From assembly GCA_900314225.1 (NCBI GenBank), contig OMUM01000020.1:1-8384 (forward strand): a stretch of DNA of 8,384 bases, read 5' to 3'. The translations under genes and the position numbers were made by a program. The notes beneath the pieces were generated by a model that ran no database searches, was not told the origin of the DNA, and worked only from the letters and a program-made list of their open reading frames with translations. The stretch comes from an uncultured bacterium (GTDB lineage Bacteria; Bacillota_I; Bacilli_A; RF39; UBA660). The first letter of the stretch is position 1; the number at the start of each line of letters is the position of its first letter. This document shows, piece after piece, positions 1 to 6,600 of the stretch.

Positions 1-69
1 ATCACCATCACAAGCTGTACATAAAATAATACTTCCTAATAAAACAAATAATAATCTACTTTTTTTCAT
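1..69 (-). CDS. Probable lipoprotein, N-terminal 23 codons only
   Basis: The first 23 codons of a gene that continues past the left edge. They read MKKSRLLFVLLGSIILCTAC followed by DGD: a short lysine/arginine N-terminus, a hydrophobic core, and a cysteine at residue 20 followed by acidic residues. This is the layout of a type II (lipoprotein) signal peptide. The lipobox is atypical: L-C-T-A-C has Cys rather than Leu/Val/Ile at -3, with a Leu at -4. The ATG is preceded by AGGGTGAT (minus strand, 73-80), a good match to the anti-Shine-Dalgarno complement. The gene follows the metalloprotease gene by 55 nt but is separated from it by a terminator, so it is probably transcribed on its own. Its function cannot be known from this fragment. 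The start and signal peptide are fairly sure; lipidation is inferred. Confidence 0.7.
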   Translation of the reverse strand, partial: MKKSRLLFVLLGSIILCTACDGD

Positions 70-88
70 ATCATCACCCTATGATTAA

Positions 89-117
89 AATATATCACAT
101 AAAAAAGTAATTATAAA
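89..117 (-). promoter_or_regulatory. Candidate promoter of the lipoprotein gene
   Basis: On the minus strand, TATATT (89-94) is preceded by TGA (95-97), giving an extended -10. A weak -35-like TTTATA (112-117) lies 17 nt upstream. It sits just after the terminator of the preceding gene and would give a short leader of about 13 nt. In DNA this AT-rich such matches arise often by chance, so this is only a candidate. Confidence 0.3.
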
Positions 118-147
118 GAAAATTTTATTTATTCTTATAATTACTTT
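98..147 (-). terminator. Rho-independent terminator after the metalloprotease gene
   Basis: The arm AAAGTAATTATAA (minus strand 147-135) pairs with TTATAATTACTTT (116-104), and GAA (134-132) continues the pairing with TTC (120-118), leaving one unpaired base at 117. The stem is about 16 bp and the loop about 11 nt. On the minus strand the hairpin runs directly into TTTTTT (106-101). The upstream arm covers the last codons and stop of the 358-aa gene. The stem is AT-rich, so its strength is uncertain, but its length and the T-run support a terminator for minus-strand transcription. Confidence 0.7.
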
Positions 148-1201
148 CTTCATTTAATATATTAACTACATTATTATTACTATCAAGAACTAATTCACCA
201 TATTTAGTATTTTGACTTTTTAAAATAATAGTTGCTGGAGTATGTTCATTAATAAAATAATTTTTATTAACTACACCATCAAGATAACCTTTGGCACCTG
301 TTATTGAATAGTCTGTTTCACCTAATTTATTAGAATAGACTTTCATAATTTCATCTTTGCTATTTTTTATATCTATGCCATTTTTTTTCTCATACATTTT
401 ATCAATTATTTGCCAAGCTTCTTTGTCAGCATCTAGAATATTGTAATAATCTTTATATGATTTATCTATATATTGAATCAATTTAATAGCATCATTTAAA
501 CTAGAATAAGTACCTAAATATTTGATTAACTTTCCAACATCATTTGAGTTTATAGCATCTAAAAATTTATCTTTACCGATAAGTTCACAAATCGCTTTTA
601 CATATATTGTTTGTTTATTAAATATTGTTGTCCCAACATAGGCATTAGATTCTTCTGTTAATAATTGAGCAAATCCTTCATCTAAGCCTCTACCAATATG
701 AGAAAAATTCAAATAGTCAGCATAAAAACTTTTTCCAAATAATAAATGATATGCTTCATGTAGCTTAACTTCTTTTTGTTCTTCTTCTTTTTTTACATCA
801 AATCTCCTATTATATTCAATTGTATTATTAATTATATTTGTTGTAGCCAGAACATTGCTCATATTATCATCATGCTTTATTTTGACATTTGAAACCATTT
901 CTAAAACTCTTTCCTGATTTAAATAATTACCATTTTCTAAGATAAATTCATTTAATTCATTTCTAATATCAGACCATTCATTAGATAAATCTTTTCTAGA
1001 ATCAACTATTTCATTAAATTTATCTAAAAATTCTTGGTTAGAAAGTTTGGTATTTTTAGTGTCAAGATAATAAAAATCAACAAAATTTGTTTCTGGATTA
1101 ATAAATGGTCCAGCACTCATTGTAGAGTAAACAATTGTTGATCCTAAACCTATTGATAAGAATAACTTTTTGACATTATTTTTATTAAACTTTATTTTCA
1201 T
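125..1201 (-). CDS. Secreted or membrane-anchored HExxH zinc metalloprotease-like protein
   Basis: This 358-aa protein belongs to no family I can name. The N-terminus has a basic stretch (K2-K12) followed by a hydrophobic segment (about 13-29), so it is probably exported by Sec. A cleavage site after SA (29-30) is weak, so it could stay anchored. The key motif is HEAYH at 148-152, which fits the HExxH zinc-binding and catalytic motif. DEGFAQLLTEE (174-184) follows, and E175 is placed to be the third zinc ligand of a gluzincin-type enzyme. The regions on both sides (about 55-145 and 190-275) look helical and lysine/glutamate-rich. The ATG has AAGGA 8 nt upstream. The gene lies 74 nt downstream of the T7SS operon, behind a terminator, so it may be expressed by readthrough or from a weak promoter. 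It is followed by its own terminator. A link to the secretion system is suggested only by position. Protease activity is inferred from the motif. Confidence 0.75.
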   Translation of the reverse strand: MKIKFNKNNVKKLFLSIGLGSTIVYSTMSAGPFINPETNFVDFYYLDTKNTKLSNQEFLDKFNEIVDSRKDLSNEWSDIRNELNEFILENGNYLNQERVLEMVSNVKIKHDDNMSNVLATTNIINNTIEYNRRFDVKKEEEQKEVKLHEAYHLLFGKSFYADYLNFSHIGRGLDEGFAQLLTEESNAYVGTTIFNKQTIYVKAICELIGKDKFLDAINSNDVGKLIKYLGTYSSLNDAIKLIQYIDKSYKDYYNILDADKEAWQIIDKMYEKKNGIDIKNSKDEIMKVYSNKLGETDYSITGAKGYLDGVVNKNYFINEHTPATIILKSQNTKYGELVLDSNNNVVNILNEESNYKNK

Positions 1202-1221
1202 ATTATCATTCCTTAAAAAAA

Positions 1222-1253
1222 TTAAACAAAAGAGTTCTTATTATAAGAACTCT
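1222..1253 (-). terminator. Rho-independent terminator ending the T7SS operon
   Basis: AGAGTTCTTA (1231-1240) and TAAGAACTCT (1244-1253) form a perfect 10-bp inverted repeat around a 3-nt loop. On the minus strand it is followed by TTTTGTTTAATTTTTTT. It sits between the 161-aa WXG-like gene and the metalloprotease gene, so it should end the secretion operon transcript or limit readthrough. The hairpin itself contains TATAAT on the minus strand, but no good -35 lies at the right distance. Confidence 0.85.
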
Positions 1254-1275
1254 AATTACAAATAATATTCATTTA

Positions 1276-1761
1276 TTAATTATTACTATCACTGCTTGTT
1301 AGACTGGTTCCATCAGAAGATAAGTTTGAAGATAAATCTGTATCTTGTGTTTCGTATGCTTTTTGAACACCTTTAATTATGCTTTGTTCAGCATCTTGTA
1401 ATTTTGTGATATAATTTGTTGCTACTTCTTTAACAGATTCTACAAAATTATTAAGTGCTCTTTCAACTGCTTCTCCTTTGAATGCTTGATTTACTTCAAC
1501 TTTTGTTAGATCATCAATTTTTGCTTTAATGTTACTGCAATATGTGTCCATCGCATCAGTATATTCACTAACAAAATTAGCAGTAACTCCACCAAGTCCA
1601 GCTCCTGTTTCAGATGTTTCTCCACCAATGCCTAAAAAATCACCTGTTGTTTGTGTATGAGCAGTTTCTCCACCGTTTGTAATAGAACTATCAACGCTAG
1701 ATTGAAGAAACTCATCTCTTGCTGAAGTATCAACTGTTGCCCCACTTTGTGTAATTGCCAT
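1276..1761 (-). CDS. WXG100-like T7SS substrate with FxG motif and disordered N-terminus
   Basis: This 161-aa protein has three parts. Residues 1-60 are rich in Gly, Thr and Ser, look disordered, and carry the tetrapeptide GGET twice (30-33 and 46-49). Residues 62-135 look like the helix-turn-helix hairpin of WXG100/Esx proteins, with FKG (94-96) where WxG is expected, followed by a long amphipathic helix. The C-terminus has Y136-E-T-Q-D140, a match to the YxxxD/E export signal known from T7SS substrates, then a Ser/Asp-rich tail. The start is clear: AAGGAGGAGA lies just upstream. The gene is 12 nt after the WEG WXG100 gene and is the last gene before the operon terminator, a usual place for substrates. 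I infer an exported substrate, possibly a partner of one of the two neighbouring WXG100 proteins. The Phe in the turn and the 60-residue N-terminal extension are unlike a standard ~100-aa Esx protein. Confidence 0.7.
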   Translation of the reverse strand: MAITQSGATVDTSARDEFLQSSVDSSITNGGETAHTQTTGDFLGIGGETSETGAGLGGVTANFVSEYTDAMDTYCSNIKAKIDDLTKVEVNQAFKGEAVERALNNFVESVKEVATNYITKLQDAEQSIIKGVQKAYETQDTDLSSNLSSDGTSLTSSDSNN

Positions 1762-1773
1762 ATTTTCTCCTCC

Positions 1774-2079
1774 TTAATCTTGTGAAATTAATTGTTCATC
1801 TTTGTTACGCATTGCAGCCATTACTGAACTAATTTCATTTTTTAGTATATTATATAAAACTTCCAATTGCTCATTAACATGTTGCTTGTCTTTTTCTAAA
1901 TTAGCAAGATAATTTTCTCTTGCTTTACCTTCCCAATTATTTTCACAAGCACTTTTTATACCATTAGTATCATCTACAGCATCCATTGCATGTTGTAATG
2001 CCTCCGATTCTATTGAATGTAAATATTGCTCTAACCCTCCAGTATCAAATCCATATTGCATATCACCAATTTTTGGCAT
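1774..2079 (-). CDS. WXG100 family (EsxA-like) T7SS substrate
   Basis: This 101-aa protein has the normal WXG100 length and W49-E-G51 at mid-protein in the context NNWEGKARENYLANL, joining two predicted amphipathic helices (about 14-44 and 52-98). WXG100 proteins are small helical hairpins exported as dimers through the EssC motor. They act as substrates and often as helpers for other effectors. No YxxxD/E motif follows the second helix; the tail reads NKDEQLISQD. This fits a partner that depends on a dimer mate for the signal. The ATG is preceded at 6 nt by AAAGGAGG (2086-2093), which lies inside the last codons of the upstream WXG100 gene. The two genes are 1 nt apart, so translation is probably coupled. 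The family call is firm. Whether it is the EsxA or the EsxB counterpart cannot be decided from the sequence. Confidence 0.88.
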   Translation of the reverse strand: MPKIGDMQYGFDTGGLEQYLHSIESEALQHAMDAVDDTNGIKSACENNWEGKARENYLANLEKDKQHVNEQLEVLYNILKNEISSVMAAMRNKDEQLISQD

Positions 2080-2080
2080 A

Positions 2081-2401
2081 TTATTCCTCCTTTAAACTAT
2101 CTAATTTACTAATATTTTTAGATACTTGTGATGCTATTTCTACATCTTGATTAGCAAAATCAGATACTACTTTTCCAACTGAACTAATATAAACATTTAT
2201 ATTTTTGTATATTATATTTATATTAGATAATATATTAGATAATTTGCTATTAAATTCATTTCTTACTTCACCTGTCCAATTATTATTAATAATCTCATTG
2301 TAATTTGTTAAATTTTCTTTAATAACATTAATACTTTCAATACTATCTAATAATTCTACTTTAAATTTATTTGCTTTTGTTTCATTTAAGCCTGTAGCCA
2401 T
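2081..2401 (-). CDS. WXG100 family T7SS substrate, WTG type
   Basis: A 106-aa protein starting MATGLNETKA, with W42-T-G44 (NNNWTGEVRNEF) between two predicted helices. After the second helix comes F82-A-N-Q-D86, an aromatic-xxx-Asp arrangement like the YxxxD/E export signal with Phe for Tyr. A GTG 9 nt further upstream (2408-2410) would add three residues, but it abuts the Shine-Dalgarno site AGGAG (2410-2414). That site is 8 nt from the ATG at 2399-2401, which I therefore take as the start. The gene follows an 82-nt gap with a large hairpin and a possible -10 box, and overlaps in function with the next WXG100 gene, 1 nt away. The pair is likely co-translated and may form a heterodimer. It is Asn/Ile-rich, as expected at this base composition. 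Confidence 0.85.
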   Translation of the reverse strand: MATGLNETKANKFKVELLDSIESINVIKENLTNYNEIINNNWTGEVRNEFNSKLSNILSNINIIYKNINVYISSVGKVVSDFANQDVEIASQVSKNISKLDSLKEE

Positions 2402-2409
2402 AGTATACA

Positions 2410-2414
2410 CTCCT
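2410..2414 (-). promoter_or_regulatory. Ribosome binding site deciding the WTG gene start
   Basis: AGGAG on the minus strand lies 8 nt before the ATG at 2399-2401 but directly touches the GTG at 2408-2410. The spacing supports the ATG. Confidence 0.75.
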
Positions 2415-2430
2415 ATCTTAAATATCTAAC

Positions 2431-2462
2431 TTGAAAATAACATAATATTATGCTATTTTCAA
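2431..2462. repeat. 32-nt near-perfect inverted repeat in the operon gap
   Basis: TTGAAAATA (2431-2439) and TATTTTCAA (2454-2462) are perfectly complementary arms. One mismatched pair (2440/2453) separates them from CATAATATTATG (2441-2452), which is itself a palindrome. Thirty of 32 positions are symmetric. On the minus-strand transcript it forms a long hairpin 29 nt before the WTG gene start, with no T-run after it, so it does not look like a simple terminator. It sits where the machinery genes give way to the WXG100 substrate genes. An RNA processing or stabilising stem, or a protein-binding operator, are possible roles; neither is shown. Confidence 0.75.
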
Positions 2463-2475
2463 TATATTTAAAACA

Positions 2476-2481
2476 ATTATA
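2476..2481 (-). promoter_or_regulatory. Possible -10 box before the WXG100 genes
   Basis: TATAAT on the minus strand, preceded by TG, lies just after the stop of the 195-aa gene. If used, transcription would start near 2469 and place the large inverted repeat at the very 5' end of the mRNA. No convincing -35 is seen at 16-18 nt, so this is weak. Confidence 0.25.
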
Positions 2482-2483
2482 CA

Positions 2484-3071
2484 TTATTTTACAATCATAT
2501 TATTTTTAGTAACATTAGTAACATTAATTGCTTTAATATTTTCCCTTCCATTATTTAAATCATTTATTAAATCTTTATTTAAATCATTTAACCAGCTAAT
2601 ATAGCTATCAGTTTTTTTACAGCAATCATCTATTTTGGAAACAACTTCTCTCCAGTTATATTCTCCATTTGGATAATTAAAGGAAGAAGCAATATTTCTG
2701 GTATTATATATTTTTTGTTTTTGTGACTTTATAAGTGGTTGCATTGAATTTGAAATTTTATCAGTATCAACAAATATCTTTCCACTAGAGTTAGAAGTTT
2801 TCTCAATTGAGTTTACAAAGTCAACAAGTTCATCTCCTAATTTTTTTATACTCGTGCTTAATTCCAGAGAGCTTGTTTTGTCTTTTAAACAGTTTTTTAT
2901 ATAAACACTTGCTGACCCTCTATCAGAATCACTTGACCAAACACCATCATTAGAAATATTACTTATTTTTTCATAAATGTTAGATAAAATATTATTTAAT
3001 TCTATTCCTTGTTTCTTTAAATCTTCTGCTGCAGATTTTACATTATTTGTATTAATATTTAATCTTCCCAT
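2484..3071 (-). CDS. WXG-like helical T7SS-associated protein, two modules
   Basis: This 195-aa protein is not confidently recognised. Residues 1-95 resemble a WXG100-type hairpin: an Esx-like start (MGRLNINTNNVKSAAEDLKK), a predicted helix, a turn GVWSSDSD with W45-S-S47 instead of WxG, and a second helix to about 92. Residues 103-180 form another helical module with W140 and W160 and a linker containing NYPNGEYNW (132-140). The tail is Asn/Thr-rich. I chose the ATG at 3069-3071 because GGAGG (3081-3085) is 9 nt upstream of it; the ATG at 3078-3080 touches GGAGG and would add only MIN. The gene begins 1 nt after the stop of the preceding 103-aa gene. Its position between motor and substrates, and its double size, suggest a secreted protein or an adaptor for effectors. 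It could instead be a Bacillus YwqI/SACOL2603-like effector-locus protein; I cannot decide between these. Confidence 0.65.
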   Translation of the reverse strand: MGRLNINTNNVKSAAEDLKKQGIELNNILSNIYEKISNISNDGVWSSDSDRGSASVYIKNCLKDKTSSLELSTSIKKLGDELVDFVNSIEKTSNSSGKIFVDTDKISNSMQPLIKSQKQKIYNTRNIASSFNYPNGEYNWREVVSKIDDCCKKTDSYISWLNDLNKDLINDLNNGRENIKAINVTNVTKNNMIVK

Positions 3072-3072
3072 A

Positions 3073-3384
3073 TTAATCATCCTCCATTGCTTCTTGCTGT
3101 AATGCTAAATTTATTCTATTATTTAAATCGTTAATTTTATTTCTAAGATCAGGTAAAATATTATTAACTATATTGTTATAAATATTTTTTTCTTCTTCAA
3201 GCAAATGATTTAAGTCATTATTTCCACCTTTTATATCATTTACAACATAAGCTGACCCTTGAACTGAGACTAGTTTGCATAATGTATTTATAGAGTTGCT
3301 TAAAGCATTGGCTGTATTTACAGTTTTATTATAACAATTTCTATAAATTTCTTTTTGTCTTTTAAAATTATCTGACTCTAACAT
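3073..3384 (-). CDS. Small helical T7SS-locus protein of unknown function
   Basis: This 103-aa protein has the length of an Esx protein but no WxG motif; it contains no Trp at all. It appears to have a long helix (about 3-40), a Gly/Ser break around QGSAYVVNDIKGGNN (42-56), and a second helix (57-98) with heptad-like Leu/Ile spacing, ending in the acidic tail EAMEDD. There is no signal peptide or membrane segment. The ATG is preceded by AAGGAGA (3391-3397) at 6 nt, a strong site overlapping the stop codon of the YukD-like gene. It lies between the YukD-like gene and the 195-aa gene with gaps of 11 and 1 nt, so it belongs to the T7SS operon. By size, helical make-up and place it could be an adaptor or partner for a substrate, comparable to the small helical proteins next to LXG effectors (DUF5082/YwqH-like). 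That is inference only. Confidence 0.65.
   Translation of the reverse strand: MLESDNFKRQKEIYRNCYNKTVNTANALSNSINTLCKLVSVQGSAYVVNDIKGGNNDLNHLLEEEKNIYNNIVNNILPDLRNKINDLNNRINLALQQEAMEDD
3081..3085 (-). promoter_or_regulatory. Ribosome binding site deciding the 195-aa gene start
   Basis: GGAGG on the minus strand, inside the last codons of the 103-aa gene, is 9 nt before the ATG at 3069-3071 and 0 nt before the ATG at 3078-3080. The inner ATG is favoured. Confidence 0.7.
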
Positions 3385-3395
3385 AAAATTTCTCC

Positions 3396-3650
3396 TTACA
3401 TTAAAATTATTTTACTACCATTACGAATATCTGTATTTGCTACTAAAATATTCATATCATATTTTTCTCCTGTGTCTCCACTATATAGCATGTTTTTTCC
3501 AGTTGCTTGAAAATATCCATTTGACATTTCAGATACCATTTTAGATAGCAATTCAATGACATTACCAATTTTTCTATTTATTGGTATGAAAACATCATAA
3601 TTTTCTTCTAAAATTGGAACTATTAATTCAACTAAGACTTTATTGTTCAT
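3396..3650 (-). CDS. esaB: YukD/EsaB-like ubiquitin-fold T7SS protein
   Basis: This 84-aa protein starts MNNKVLVELIVPILEENYDV. It matches YukD/EsaB in size (about 80 aa), in its beta-rich start (VLVELIVP, then YDVFIPIN), a helix at about 24-40 (IGNVIELLSKMVSEM), and a final strand with the NTDIRNGSKIILM ending typical of a beta-grasp ubiquitin-like fold (hydrophobic residue, then DIRNGSxIxL). There is no C-terminal Gly-Gly, as in other YukD proteins, so it is not a conjugating modifier. EsaB is a small cytosolic protein needed for or regulating type VII secretion; YukD-like domains also form part of the EccD membrane protein in actinobacteria. A TTG at 3660-3662 would add four residues but has GGAG touching it. 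The ATG at 3648-3650 lies 12 nt after that GGAG. The gene overlaps the essC stop by 11 bp, so translation is probably coupled to essC. Confidence 0.8.
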   Translation of the reverse strand: MNNKVLVELIVPILEENYDVFIPINRKIGNVIELLSKMVSEMSNGYFQATGKNMLYSGDTGEKYDMNILVANTDIRNGSKIILM

Positions 3651-6600
3651 CTTTTTTATCAACTCCGTCTACGACATATTTTATTATCATGTGGTTTCCT
3701 TGATAAATTGGATAGCCAATACATGGGAAAGATACTTTCTTTTCTTCTAAACTTAATGACATTACACCTAAAGCTACTTGAGTATCTATATCTTCACCTA
3801 ACCAAATACCAAACGTATTATTTATATTTTCTATAAACCAATCTTCTACTTGTAATAATTTATAATTGTTGGAATCATCAAAGAATAAGAATGTATTCTT
3901 TTTGCATTTAGATGCTTCTTTAAATAACAATTCAAAATTCTTGTTATATTTAGAAACCTTTTTCTTTAATTCTTGAATACCAAGAATAATATAAACATTA
4001 GTTTCTGTTAAGTTTTTGTCATTTGAAACATTTTTATACATTGAAATAAAAGCTTGCTCTAAATTATTATTAAATACATTTACATTTTTATAATTACCAC
4101 GATAAATACTTAAAGCATCAATTATATTTATTTTAACATTTTTTAATGTAAGCATTTGTCTTATTAAACCATAAACAAAATAAATGTGATTTTTAATACT
4201 TTTAGCTGCTATTAAATTGATTTTAAACTCTAAGAAATTATATACATACACTTCTAAACTATTTCTTTCAATTCCAATTGGCAAACAATCTAGACCTTTT
4301 AGTTCAAACAAAACATCTTCAACATAAACTATTTCTGGTAAATATGGTATTTTTCTTGCTTTTATGTCTGGATATTTTTCTTTAACTTTTTTAGCAAATT
4401 CTCTAATAAATTGTGTTTTTTCATCTCTATTACATATATCAGCAGTCTGGAATTCATAAATATTGGTTCCATCTTTAAACATTATTCCACGTCCATAATT
4501 ATCAGCTGGAACCATTTTTTTAGGAGCTCCAAGTAAGTCCCTATAATCAAAATCATTTGGCATTTTTAAGCATACTTTATTTCTGAAATTTTCTGCTACA
4601 CGCATTCTAACTGCATTTTGTTGTGTAGTTGAAACTATAAAAACTATTCCATATTTGGCACTATCTCTAAATAATGGGTTAAATGAATCATACATTCTTG
4701 GATATGTATCTAAGTAATTTTCATAATTATTTAGAACTACTAAAATAAACTTGTCTTTTTTACCACTTAATTTATTATAGCCAGAAAAATTACCACCAAA
4801 TTCAGAATATGCTTTTTTTCTGATTCCTAGTTCCTTATTTAAAAGTTTTATTAAATTTACTAATTTTTCATTTTCTTCTATAGTAAAAACTGTACCAACA
4901 TGTTGCAATAATTCAAATATTTTTAAAGTTTCTGCACCAAAATCACCAATATAAATATTTAACTCATTTGGAGACATTTGTGATGTCAATTCATAAATTA
5001 TTGTTGAAATTAAGTTTTCTTTTCCAGAACCAGCTATACCATAAATTAGTAAATTACCATCATTTAATAAGTCAAATGTTGCTGGTCCCTGCTCCTGTAA
5101 TCCTGGGGCATCGTATTCTCCAAAAATTATATTACTTAGGGGATTAATATCTTGTTTTATTTTATCTTTATATTTTGTTAGAAGATCTTTTAAATAAATA
5201 TTTTTTTCAAGTGCTGGTAACCATAAATTTTTACGTTTAATTCCATCATCTTTGGCAATTTTACATAACATTTTTACTATATTAGTTAGTTGATCTCCTA
5301 ATTCAGGCTTATTTTCATTTAATTTTGTAAAACTATCATATGACCTTTTTATAATATTCCCATTATCATCTATAAATGAAATAGAATCATCAATTTTTTT
5401 TATTAGCCTATCATTTGGAACATATTTCTCACCTGTCCAGGCAGATTGACCAATATCAAAATATTCATCATAACCAACTTGTAAGTAAAACCTTCCTGTT
5501 TCTTTAATACTAGCTGCCTCTGGTCTTTTTAGCATTTCCATGCTATCAGCTCTAGTTTGAACTTTTAGACATACTTTAAATCTTGAATTAGACCATATTT
5601 GATCATTAACTACTCCACTTGGTTTTTGTGTTGCTAAAATAAGATGAACTCCTAGAGAACGTCCTATACGTGAAGTTGATATAAGTTCTGCCATAAATTC
5701 TGGCTGTTGAGCTTTTAGTTCAGCAAACTCATCGGTGATTATAAATAAATGTGAAACTGGTTCATCAATAAGGCCCTCTCTATATAATCTTTGGTATTTA
5801 TATATATCCATAGTACTTTCGCCAGTTTCTTCTTTTACTTTATTAAATTGCTTTTGTCTTCTTTTTAATTCACTTTCAATTGATACTAAAGTTCTATTCA
5901 TTTCAGATGTATCAAGATTAGTAATAGTTCCTGCTAAATGTGGAATTGCGATATTTGCTTCTCGATTTTCAAAAGCACCAGCAAGTCCTCCACCTTTATA
6001 ATCAATTAAAACGAATTGAACTTCTCTTGGATCATAATTTAAAGCCATAGATAAAATGTAAGTTATAATAAATTCACTCTTACCAGAACCAGTTGAACCT
6101 GCAATTAAACCATGTGGTCCATCAGCTTTTTCATGCAAATCTAGAGTATATAATTCTCCACTTGTATGTACTCCAATTGGTGCAGACAAACTAGTAATTG
6201 GGTCACTGCTTTTCCATCTATTTCTAACATTTAACTGTTCAATTTTTCCAACGTTATACATTTGTAGAAATGAAATAGACGTAGGTAATTGACTCGAAGT
6301 ATTATTACTTTGAACGGGAACATTAGCAACTATACGTCCAATTATTCTCATGTCAATATTTGTTGCATATTCTGCTTTAAACTTAATAGTGTCTTCTTCA
6401 GTAACTTTTGCATTAAACATTCCAGAAGTACTATCTGTAATAGAAATAAACTTGCTACATTCATTAGGCATACTCTTCATATTTTCATCGAAAATTACTA
6501 GAGAAAAGCCATAATTGAATTGATTTTCTAGTAAATCTTTGAAAAACTTAAAATTTTTTATGGAACTATAAGCATCTGTTATAACTAAAAAATAAGTGTC

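Noticed and set aside
1240..1245. Minus-strand TATAAT as a -10 box for the metalloprotease gene
   Set aside because: It lies inside the terminator hairpin and no -35-like sequence is found 16-18 nt upstream; it is a by-product of the stem sequence.
1276..2401. An LXG-type polymorphic toxin with immunity gene
   Set aside because: No protein here combines an N-terminal LXG-like helical domain with a C-terminal toxin domain; the genes are small WXG100-type proteins.
5735..6001. Plus-strand open frame of 88 codons inside essC
   Set aside because: It is antisense to the conserved first ATPase domain (Walker A to B region) and has no ribosome binding site or family resemblance; a shadow of essC.
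6289..6501. Plus-strand open frame of 70 codons inside essC
   Set aside because: Antisense to the EssC region before the first ATPase domain; Cys/Asn/Ser-rich composition typical of a shadow frame.
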